Shown here: piece after piece, positions 6,401 to 13,010 of the stretch
Position numbering within the stretch: position 1 is the first letter of the stretch
Layout: each line of letters begins with the position of its first letter
Assembly (NCBI GenBank): GCA_964431685.1
Contig: CAYSLA010000057.1
Location: 1-20,515, forward strand
From: CAYSLA01 sp964431685
GTDB taxonomy: Bacteria > Armatimonadota > UBA5829
Length of the DNA stretch: 20,515 nucleotides
Direction: 5' to 3'
Translations under genes and position numbers: made by a program
Notes under the pieces: model-generated
The model's input: the letters and a program-made list of their open reading frames with translations, nothing else
Database searches by the model: none
Told to the model about the DNA's origin: nothing

Positions 6401-7432
6401 TCACTTGACCGATGGATTCCACCAATGGTTAGCGAACTGGTCTCGAATCTGGTCTTCGTTGATTTCTCCGGCTAGAGAGTCGGCAGAGGGACGCGCCACA
6501 TCGCCCACAAACAGCACCTGTGTGCCGGCTTCGCCTCCGTAGCTGGTCAGGCAGCGGACAGTGGCGTACTTTACCTGCTGATGGGCAATGAAGGCCGCTG
6601 CCGCTGCTGCCGCCGCCGCATTCAGCACGCCTGACTTGCTGGGCGTCTGTTTGGAAGAGAGCGATATTGTCACGAGCGCCAGTCCGCTTCGCGGGTCTGC
6701 GATGACGTCATCGACCTGAGCGCCCGCGTCTTTGACTTCTTTTGACGAACGAAGCTGCTCGCGTATATGGAGCTCGGCCTGGGTGCGGACACTGGAGGAA
6801 GCGGGCGCAGTTGGCGTGGCGGGTGGCACCGTTGTCGCACGAGGGGTTGTTAGTGGGGCTGCATAGTTCCCGGTGGTTCCGCCGAATGTTCTCGAGGCTG
6901 CGTCGCCAGGTGTGCGCTCAGCACTCTGCTCCCTGCCGGAACGGCCCGATCCGGTCACAAGGAGCAGAGAAACAAAGACCACCACTACAACCAGTAGTCC
7001 TACTGCAATCGCTGGCAGATTCAGGCTTGAATACTTCTCCAACCACGCTGGCGTTCGAATGCGTTTTTTTGCAGTTCTTGCCGGGCTTTTGGAGGGCTGC
7101 ACATTGATGTGCCGGGTAGTCTGCAGGCTGGGGTCAAGATCGGTGGCGTTCTGAAACCAGAACTTGGCTTCATCATGCATGCCTCGCTCCTCGTAGATGA
7201 CTCCCATCTTGAGGGCGATCTGCGGATTGCGGTGGTCTGTCTTGAGCGCCCGGGTGAGAATCGCGATGGCTTCCTGCCACTCACCCTGGGACATAAGGCT
7301 GTCAGCCGCCTCCAGCAGGTCTGCGCTGGAGACAGCTGAGCTCTTGCCGCTGCCAGTCGGATCAGGTTGCCCACAGCGTGGACAGAACTTCACCGGGCCA
7401 ACTATTTCTGTCTGGCAGTTGACGCAGTTCAC
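6401..7432 (-). CDS. Zinc-ribbon, TPR and single-TM protein of unknown function
   Basis: I chose the GTG at 7432 because its GTGA overlaps the folD stop and the protein then begins directly with the zinc ribbon (MNCVNCQ). The 343-residue product has Cys3, Cys6, Cys17 and Cys20 in a CxxC-x10-CPRCG ribbon, then about two TPR helical pairs (36-66 and 70-103), a basic linker, one membrane helix (138-160), a Thr/Pro/Ala-rich stretch and a C-terminal domain. That domain contains a nine-alanine run (LNAAAAAAAAAF). The topology suggests a cytoplasmic zinc-ribbon/TPR part and an external C-terminus. It is the last gene of the efp-to-folD block. I do not recognise a characterised homologue; protein-protein scaffolding at the membrane is a guess from the domains. 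Confidence 0.85.
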   Translation of the reverse strand: MNCVNCQTEIVGPVKFCPRCGQPDPTGSGKSSAVSSADLLEAADSLMSQGEWQEAIAILTRALKTDHRNPQIALKMGVIYEERGMHDEAKFWFQNATDLDPSLQTTRHINVQPSKSPARTAKKRIRTPAWLEKYSSLNLPAIAVGLLVVVVVFVSLLLVTGSGRSGREQSAERTPGDAASRTFGGTTGNYAAPLTTPRATTVPPATPTAPASSSVRTQAELHIREQLRSSKEVKDAGAQVDDVIADPRSGLALVTISLSSKQTPSKSGVLNAAAAAAAAAFIAHQQVKYATVRCLTSYGGEAGTQVLFVGDVARPSADSLAGEINEDQIRDQFANHWWNPSVK

Positions 7433-8292
7433 GCGATTCCAGCCATCTTTTCCGCGCTCTTTACGGTCTGGGCCAAGAGCATCGCTATCGTCATGGGGCC
7501 GACTCCTCCGGGCACCGGAGTGATCCACGAAGCTCGCTCAGCAGCAGCGTCGAATTCCACATCGCCAACGTCTTTGTCACGCCCCGGAACGGAGTTGTAG
7601 CCTGCGTCCACGACTACGGCGCCCGGTTTTACCCAGTCACCCTTGATGAACTCCGGCTTGCCGATAGCTGCGACAAGTATGTCCGCACGACCAACCACAG
7701 CAGCAAGATCCTGCGTGCGAGAGTGGCATATGGTCACAGTGGCGTGCCTTTCCAGCAGTGCCAGAGCGGCAGGTTTGCCCAGGATTATGCTTCTGCCTAC
7801 AACCACAGCTTCTTTGCCTTTGATTGGTATGTCATAGTGTTCCAACAGGGTCACTATGCCAAGGGGCGTGCAGGAGACGTAGTCCGCCGTGCCAAGCACG
7901 AGTCTCCCGAGACTTGTCGCGCTGATGCCGTCCACGTCCTTCTCGATAGCGACGGTCGAGAGTATGTCAAGCTCATCGAGGTGAGAAGGTACCGGATGCT
8001 GTACGAGTATCCCATGCACGCTGGAGTCGTTGTTCAGACCGTTTATCACGTCCTTGACGTGCTGTTGGGTGCTGTCGGCGGGCAACTCTATGAGGTCGGA
8101 AATCATTCCGGTGGACTCGCACGCCTTCTTCTTCATTCGTGTGTATGTCACCGATGCAGGGTCTTCACCTACGAGAATTACCGCCAGCCGCGGGGTGATG
8201 CCCGCTTGCGCCTTGAGTCTTTCCACTCTAACGGCCAGTTCGGCCCTTGTCTGCTTTGCCACTGCGGCACCGTCAAGAATCTGAGCTGTCAT
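7429..8292 (-). CDS. folD: FolD, methylenetetrahydrofolate dehydrogenase / cyclohydrolase
   Basis: FolD is the cytosolic bifunctional enzyme that oxidises 5,10-methylene-THF with NADP and hydrolyses the product to 10-formyl-THF. It supplies purine and formyl-Met synthesis. The 287-residue length is normal. Catalytic Y50 and K54/K56 sit in YTRMKKKAC; the nucleotide-binding VVGRSIILGKP is at 165-174 and PVPGGVGPMTIAML at 260-271, with CTPLG at 141-145. The usual VQLPLP motif is VQHPVP here. The ATG at 8292 has a full AGGAGG site 6 bases upstream. The gene overlaps nusB by 20 bases and the next gene by 4 bases, so translation is likely coupled. Confidence 0.97.
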   Translation of the reverse strand: MTAQILDGAAVAKQTRAELAVRVERLKAQAGITPRLAVILVGEDPASVTYTRMKKKACESTGMISDLIELPADSTQQHVKDVINGLNNDSSVHGILVQHPVPSHLDELDILSTVAIEKDVDGISATSLGRLVLGTADYVSCTPLGIVTLLEHYDIPIKGKEAVVVGRSIILGKPAALALLERHATVTICHSRTQDLAAVVGRADILVAAIGKPEFIKGDWVKPGAVVVDAGYNSVPGRDKDVGDVEFDAAAERASWITPVPGGVGPMTIAMLLAQTVKSAEKMAGIA

Positions 8293-8740
8293 TAATGTCC
8301 TCCTGTTTTAGCCTTTTCAAGTATCCGGCCAGCACACCATTTACGAATTTGCCGGATTCCTCTGTGCTGAACTTCTTCGCCAGTTCGACCGCCTCATTGA
8401 TGCTCACGAGATCAGGCACGTCTTCAACGTGTGCAATCTCGAACATCGCAATTCTCAGGATGTTGCGGTCGGCTGCGGGCTGGCGGTCCAAAGCCCAGTC
8501 CTTTGAGAAAAGCTTGATCAGTGAGTCTATGTGATCGTGATGCTCGCGGACTCCCTGGGCGAGAACCGCAGCGTACGTTCGAACTTCCTGTGCCTGTTCC
8601 GGCTGCTTCTGTTCCATCTCGCTGAGGTCGACCGACTCAAGCGCGGTATTCAGAGCCTCGTCGAACGGCAGACCGGCTGCGTCGACCTGGTACAGCACGT
8701 TGAGTGCGAGTTCCCTTGCCGCGCGCCTTGCCTTCTTCAT
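8273..8740 (-). CDS. nusB: NusB, transcription antitermination factor
   Basis: NusB pairs with NusE (ribosomal protein S10) on boxA RNA to support rRNA antitermination. I place the start at the ATG at 8740, giving 155 residues, because the conserved KARRAARELALNVLYQ begins there; the upstream extension overlaps accC in a shadow frame. Also visible are DRNILRIAMFEI near 91-102, INEAVELAKKF at 114-124 and FVNGVL at 132-137. The start lies 5 bases after the accC stop. The C-terminus is acidic and serine-rich (NDSSDS) and overlaps the folD start. accC-nusB-folD order is common in Terrabacteria. Confidence 0.96.
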   Translation of the reverse strand: MKKARRAARELALNVLYQVDAAGLPFDEALNTALESVDLSEMEQKQPEQAQEVRTYAAVLAQGVREHHDHIDSLIKLFSKDWALDRQPAADRNILRIAMFEIAHVEDVPDLVSINEAVELAKKFSTEESGKFVNGVLAGYLKRLKQEDINDSSDS

Positions 8741-8744
8741 TGTG

Positions 8745-10094
8745 TTACCCGCCCGAGCCCATTCTTCTGGCAATGAAGTCCGTAGAGAGTTCCCCTCGCC
8801 GGAAGTACGGGTTCCTGAGTATTTCCATCTGGTAGCTGATGTTGGACTTGATACCATCCATCTGGAACTCGCCAAGGCACCTCAGCATCCGGGCGACTGC
8901 ATCGTGGCGGTCGTGGCTCCAGACGATGAGCTTTGCCAGCATTGCGTCATAGTATGGGGGCACCTCGTAGCCGCCGTAGATATGCGTGTCAACGCGCACT
9001 CCCATACCCCCTGGCAAGACCAGACGCTTGATTGTTCCGACTGACGGGGCGAAGTTGTTTGCAGGGTCTTCCGCGATTATCCGGCACTCTATGGAGTGGC
9101 CTTCCAGGTGAACACTCCGCTGGTCAAGGGAGAGTTTCTCGCCGGCAGCTATGTTAATCTGCTCTTTGAGTATGTCCACGCCCGTGACTTGTTCAGTCAC
9201 CGGGTGTTCTACCTGCACGCGGGTATTCATTTCCATGAAATAGAAGTCGCCGTTCCGGTCAAGGAGGAACTCCACAGTTCCCGCATTTGAGTAGCCAACG
9301 TTCTTTGCGAGCTTGACCGCAGAAGCGCCCATCCGTTTGCGGATTTCCGGAGTTACAGCGACCGAAGGCGACTCTTCTATGAGCTTCTGATTGCGGCGCT
9401 GGACGCTGCACTCGCGTTCTCCCAGGTGGACATAGTGGCCGTGCTCATCGCCCAGGAGCTGTATCTCCACGTGTCTGGGCTCGAGTATTTCTTTCTCGAG
9501 ATAGACTTCGCCGTTGCCAAAAGCCGCCTCAGCTTCCGCCTGGGCAGTGCGCAGTGCGGGGGCCAGGTCTTCTTGTGTTTCCACAACTCGGATACCTCGT
9601 CCACCGCCCCCGGCGGTAGCCTTGAGCCGTACCGGATAGCCCATCTTGGCGGCTGTCTTGAACGCATCCTGTTCGCTTTGGATCGTTCCGCGGCTTCCGG
9701 GGATCACCGGCACCCCAGCCTTCACTGCGGTTTCCTTAGCCCGCGCCTTGTCGCCCATCAGTTCGATTGCGGACGCCTTTGGACCGATGAACTTCAGGTT
9801 ACACGCCTCGCACGCTTCCGCGAAGCTGGCCTTCTCCGAGAAGTACCCGTATCCTGGATGGATTGCCTCTGCACCGGAGATTATCGCCGCGCTGATGATA
9901 TTGGGCATGTTCAGGTAGCTGTCACGGCTGGACGGCGGCCCAACGCAGATGGCCTCATCAGCCATCTGTACGTGCAGCGAATGGCGGTCGGCCTCTGAGT
10001 AAATGGCCACAGTCTGCACGCCCATCTCGCGGCAGGCACGGATGACCCTTACCGCTATCTCTCCCCTATTTGCAATCAGGATCTTATTGAACAA
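8745..10094 (-). CDS. accC: AccC, biotin carboxylase subunit of acetyl-CoA carboxylase
   Basis: AccC uses ATP and bicarbonate to carboxylate biotin on AccB, the first half of the acetyl-CoA carboxylase reaction for fatty acid synthesis. The 449-residue protein is full length. It has the ATP-grasp glycine loop AGGGGRG (161-167), K116 and K158 for ATP, C229 and K237 near the bicarbonate site, E275 and E288 for metal, and N290 and R292 in MEMNTRVQVEHP. The start is TTG with a GGGGG site 6 bases upstream. The gene lies 113 bases after the pilin-like gene; a small inverted repeat (10169-10193) in that spacer could be an attenuator or processing site. PVRLKA replaces the more usual PVIIKA. Confidence 0.97.
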   Translation of the reverse strand: MFNKILIANRGEIAVRVIRACREMGVQTVAIYSEADRHSLHVQMADEAICVGPPSSRDSYLNMPNIISAAIISGAEAIHPGYGYFSEKASFAEACEACNLKFIGPKASAIELMGDKARAKETAVKAGVPVIPGSRGTIQSEQDAFKTAAKMGYPVRLKATAGGGGRGIRVVETQEDLAPALRTAQAEAEAAFGNGEVYLEKEILEPRHVEIQLLGDEHGHYVHLGERECSVQRRNQKLIEESPSVAVTPEIRKRMGASAVKLAKNVGYSNAGTVEFLLDRNGDFYFMEMNTRVQVEHPVTEQVTGVDILKEQINIAAGEKLSLDQRSVHLEGHSIECRIIAEDPANNFAPSVGTIKRLVLPGGMGVRVDTHIYGGYEVPPYYDAMLAKLIVWSHDRHDAVARMLRCLGEFQMDGIKSNISYQMEILRNPYFRRGELSTDFIARRMGSGG

Positions 10095-10207
10095 TCCTCA
10101 CCCCCGAATCGAACTGGAATGCGGCCGGTGCATCTGGACGCCCTGTCCTGATGTGTGCCAGCCGTGTGGCCTCGGGATACGCGTCCGCGAGGCACAGTCG
10201 GATCAAA

Positions 10208-10621
10208 CTAGAAACCCGCGTGATACTGATACGGACACCGAACCGTGGCTGTTGCGGGATCATAGACATAGGGCATCTTTGACGTGGGACACGCGAAGAA
10301 ATCCGCACTCGCTGGAAGTCCCAGGTCATTCAGAGTGGCAGGGTTCTCGTCGTTGCTGGTCTTGTAGACTTCGATGCTTTGTCTGATCTGGCCCAGTTGC
10401 TGACGGCATTGACTGCCTTTCGCCGCGTCCATGGACTGCCCAATGACCGTTGTCTTGTCGCTTTGTGTGGCCAAGTCCTCACCGGCCTTGCCGGCGGTTG
10501 TGAATCGCCCACCGCTGCCCCACATCACAGCCATGGCGACAACCACAATGGCGACGCCGACCAACAGGCCTATCAGCGTCCAGTTTCCACGATTGTTCGT
10601 AAGTATGTTCGCTCTCATCAT
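10208..10621 (-). CDS. Type IV pilin-like protein with a non-canonical N-terminus
   Basis: The 137-residue protein has a pilin-style N-terminus, a short basic stretch followed by GNWTLIGLLVG and a hydrophobic helix (residues 14-34), then a soluble region with Cys72, Cys111 and Cys129. Its end (YVYDPATATVRCPYQYH) resembles that of many type IV pilin-like and pseudopilin proteins, often closed by a disulfide. Compared with canonical G|FTLIELL, the -1 glycine is Asn13, position 1 is Trp14 and the normally invariant Glu5 is Gly18. Prepilin peptidase processing and pilus assembly are therefore doubtful; it may stay as a membrane-anchored protein. The ATG has an aggggag site. Its place between accB and accC is unusual. 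Confidence 0.75.
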   Translation of the reverse strand: MMRANILTNNRGNWTLIGLLVGVAIVVVAMAVMWGSGGRFTTAGKAGEDLATQSDKTTVIGQSMDAAKGSQCRQQLGQIRQSIEVYKTSNDENPATLNDLGLPASADFFACPTSKMPYVYDPATATVRCPYQYHAGF

Positions 10622-10650
10622 AGAACTCCCCTGTGTCCCTCCGTACCGGG

Positions 10651-10669
10651 GCCTCAGCTCGCCTGAGGC
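10651..10669. other. Hairpin in the accB to pilin-like gene spacer
   Basis: gcctcag and ctgaggc form a perfect 7-bp stem with a 5-base loop between accB and the pilin-like gene on the minus strand. No T-run follows. It may act in mRNA processing or partial attenuation inside the operon. Function is inferred only. Confidence 0.35.
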
Positions 10670-10710
10670 TTGATTCAGGGTATGTACCCTGGATTCCGGA
10701 TATGGTCAGC

Positions 10711-11121
10711 CTAGACAGGTTCAATTCTGAATAGTCTCTGCCCAAACTCCACCGGCGTACCGTCTTCGACCAGCAATTCCACCACCACACCTGGAATCTC
10801 CGCCGTCACATCGTTCAGAAGCTTCATTGACTCGATTGCCCCGACCACCTGCCCAGGTGCCACACGAGTTCCGAGTTCGACTTCCGGATCGGAGAAGTGA
10901 AATATCCCTACCATATGAGCGAGGATGTGGTCTTCCGGTCTGTGACCGGGTTCGGCTGCAGGGCATTGCTCGGTTGGTTCCTGACGTCTCGCACGCCTGG
11001 GTCTACCCGGTTTCGCTCCTTTGCGAATCAGCACCCCGGATTCACCCTGACGGATCGTCAGTTCCTGAGCCTTTGAAGACTCCAGCATCCCGATAAGTTC
11101 TTCTATCGTTTCGATATTCAT
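10711..11121 (-). CDS. accB: AccB, biotin carboxyl carrier protein
   Basis: AccB carries the biotin that shuttles carboxyl groups between AccC and carboxyltransferase. The 136-residue protein has a helical N-terminal segment (IETIEELIGMLESS), a short Arg/Pro-rich linker (35-65) and a biotinyl domain. The biotinylated residue is K100 in AIESMKLLND, a variant of the usual EAMKMMN. The ATG begins three bases after the stop of the upstream membrane protein gene, so translation is probably coupled. accC follows on the same strand after the intervening pilin-like gene. Confidence 0.96.
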   Translation of the reverse strand: MNIETIEELIGMLESSKAQELTIRQGESGVLIRKGAKPGRPRRARRQEPTEQCPAAEPGHRPEDHILAHMVGIFHFSDPEVELGTRVAPGQVVGAIESMKLLNDVTAEIPGVVVELLVEDGTPVEFGQRLFRIEPV

Positions 11122-11124
11122 AGA

Positions 11125-12231
11125 TCAAACCTGCAAGTCGTAGATCAGATAGTCAAGCAACTTGAAAAGATAGCTTGTCAGCAACACACCAAGCCATACA
11201 GTGGTGCCAATTATCATGAAGTTCCATTCGGCACTTGTTGTTGCCTGCGGCTGTCCTGGATGGCTGGTCAGATAGCTGGCCAGCGTGTCCACGCCAAGGA
11301 GAAGCCTGTAGATGGCTCCCTTTATGTGAGCGTATGCAAAGTACATTATAACCGCGGAGACGGGAATTACGAAAGGCACAAGAAGCCTGTACTTCTGGCG
11401 TTGTCTTTCGGCATAGATGGCGCATCTTCTGCACCTTTCCGCTTTCGCCTTCTGGGAAATCGCTGTCGCAGGAGCCTTCGCGGTCTCAGTCTTTGCGGCC
11501 CGCTGAGTGTCGCCCATCTTGGCAGCAAGTGCGTGAGTGATCACGCGTTCATCGCACAAGCATCCGCTTCGCAGCCTCCAGCACGGCTTCTTCGCAGCCC
11601 ACGCCGGACACACCTGCCGAGCGACGTCGCGGCAGAAGTTCATATTCCAGCACTTCTGAATCAGGAATCCGGTGCCCACACCGCCGGTCGCCGTTCTGCT
11701 CCGGGCCTGAGTGCCCATCTTCTGCTGGATTCTCTCGACTGAGGCGGAATTCCGCACGCGGATTATCAAGTCTCGGATGATCAGCAGGACCCCCGGAACC
11801 AGTGCCACCGCTCCAATCCACTGCAGCCGGTCTGTGAGTAAGGCGAATACCCATTTCTGCTGGACCGTCATACCCTCTATCAACGCAGACGCGGCGAATG
11901 GAAGCCCGAAGTAGCAGGCAGCTCCACCAAGCGCCAGTGCCTGCCCCAGCGCGTCTTCCCAGAAGAACTTGAGAATAAGGCTGCAGATCATGACGATGCT
12001 GGCATAGGTCATGAGCTGGTGCGCGCCCTGGACTACCTTGACGAAGTTGGCTTTCTGATCGGGTGGTAGTGTAGCGGCATTGCTCGCGGCTCCTCCGAAC
12101 ACAGCCACAAGAAGATAGCCTGCGCAGGCTATCAGCACTGGCACAGACACAAACAGCCCTATTCCGCTGATCCTGTCGATCAATGCGGACAGCACTTTTC
12201 TTGGGCCGGTTCGGACGGATGGCTCTGGCAT
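11125..12231 (-). CDS. Multi-pass membrane protein with an eight-cysteine cytoplasmic loop, function unknown
   Basis: I do not recognise this 368-residue family. Hydrophobic segments lie near residues 22-46, 72-90, 97-116, 127-155, 283-302 and 335-358. Between the fourth and fifth is a ~125-residue soluble loop holding C194, C200, C208, C217, C224, C226 and, after an Ala/Lys-rich spacer, C267 and C270. The pattern is Cx5Cx7Cx8Cx6CxC ... CxxC. This could bind zinc or an iron-sulfur cluster if the loop is cytoplasmic. A basic N-terminus (PRKVLSALIDR) supports an inward start. The gene sits between efp and accB, where Bacillus carries the spoIIIA operon; I see no SpoIIIA similarity. It ends 3 bases before accB. 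A start with a gggga site supports the ATG. Confidence 0.85.
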   Translation of the reverse strand: MPEPSVRTGPRKVLSALIDRISGIGLFVSVPVLIACAGYLLVAVFGGAASNAATLPPDQKANFVKVVQGAHQLMTYASIVMICSLILKFFWEDALGQALALGGAACYFGLPFAASALIEGMTVQQKWVFALLTDRLQWIGAVALVPGVLLIIRDLIIRVRNSASVERIQQKMGTQARSRTATGGVGTGFLIQKCWNMNFCRDVARQVCPAWAAKKPCWRLRSGCLCDERVITHALAAKMGDTQRAAKTETAKAPATAISQKAKAERCRRCAIYAERQRQKYRLLVPFVIPVSAVIMYFAYAHIKGAIYRLLLGVDTLASYLTSHPGQPQATTSAEWNFMIIGTTVWLGVLLTSYLFKLLDYLIYDLQV

Positions 12232-12276
12232 ATTCCGTTCCCCAGACTGTGTTGCTCGAGTTTCCCGGAGCCAGCG

Positions 12277-12837
12277 TCAGTCTTTGCAGCGTTCCAGGTA
12301 GGCGCCGGAGCGAGTGTCTACTTTGATGCGGTCGCCAATATTGATAAACAGCGGCACCTGGACCTGGGCCCCGGTTTCCAGCGTTGCGGGTTTGTTGCCT
12401 CCGGTGGCCGTATCTCCCTTGAAACCCGGCTCGGTATGCGTCACCTCGAATTCCAGGGTCAGAGGGAGTTCGACGTTGATCACTTCGCCCTGATGCGAGA
12501 GCGCGGTTACTTCAACCCCGTCTTTCAGATACTTCACGGCGTCGCCGATCTTAGCGCGGTCAATCGGAGTCATCTCATAGGACTCGGTGTCCATGAAGAA
12601 GTATTCACCGTCTTGCTCGTAACTGAACTGAAGTGGGAATCGTTCAAGGATGGCCTGATCCATCTTTTCGCCCGCGCGGAAGGTCTTCTCTATGACAGCC
12701 CCGCTTCGGACGTTTCGCAGTTTGGTTCGTACGAACGCCCCTCCTTTGCCGGGCTTAACGTGCTGGAATTCGACGATGATGAAAATGTCGTTGTCCAGGC
12801 TTATCGACAGGCCGTTCTTAAAATCGCTGGTATCCAT
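12277..12837 (-). CDS. efp: Elongation factor P
   Basis: EF-P relieves ribosome stalling at polyproline sequences. The 186-residue protein has the usual three-domain length: a KOW-like N-terminal domain with the tip loop HVKPGKGGAFVRTKLRN (26-42), then two OB-like domains ending in DRIKVDTRSGAYLERCKD. The residue at the modified tip position is Lys31 in PGKGGAF. Which modification pathway serves it (lysylation or another) is not visible in the window. It is the first gene of the minus-strand block and has its own consensus promoter upstream. Confidence 0.97.
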   Translation of the reverse strand: MDTSDFKNGLSISLDNDIFIIVEFQHVKPGKGGAFVRTKLRNVRSGAVIEKTFRAGEKMDQAILERFPLQFSYEQDGEYFFMDTESYEMTPIDRAKIGDAVKYLKDGVEVTALSHQGEVINVELPLTLEFEVTHTEPGFKGDTATGGNKPATLETGAQVQVPLFINIGDRIKVDTRSGAYLERCKD

Positions 12838-12884
12838 TAAGGCAGTCTACTCCCACCAAGTTGATATAGTCTTGTGCAGGCAAG

Positions 12885-12914
12885 ATTATATCACAAGCCG
12901 AAAACCCGCCGCAA
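12885..12914 (-). promoter_or_regulatory. Promoter of the efp operon
   Basis: On the minus strand TTGCGG (12909-12914) and a perfect TATAAT (12885-12890) are spaced 18 bases apart. Transcription would start near 12878, giving a leader of about 40 bases before the efp ATG. It probably drives efp and at least part of the downstream block, since the gaps between those genes are short. Confidence 0.6.
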
Positions 12915-13010
12915 ACGGTCGGAATAGACTGGGAAGGACGTTGGGACAGGTGTGTCGTATTCTGAATGGAGTATACCTGCTTTCTGATAGCTCTTGCTAG
13001 GGAGGTTTCG

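Noticed and set aside
6061..6408. Plus-strand frame of 115 codons after the M32 gene
   Set aside because: It starts with GTG at the previous stop, is made of low-complexity Met/Pro/Ile words from the repeat, and has no ribosome-binding site or recognisable domain.
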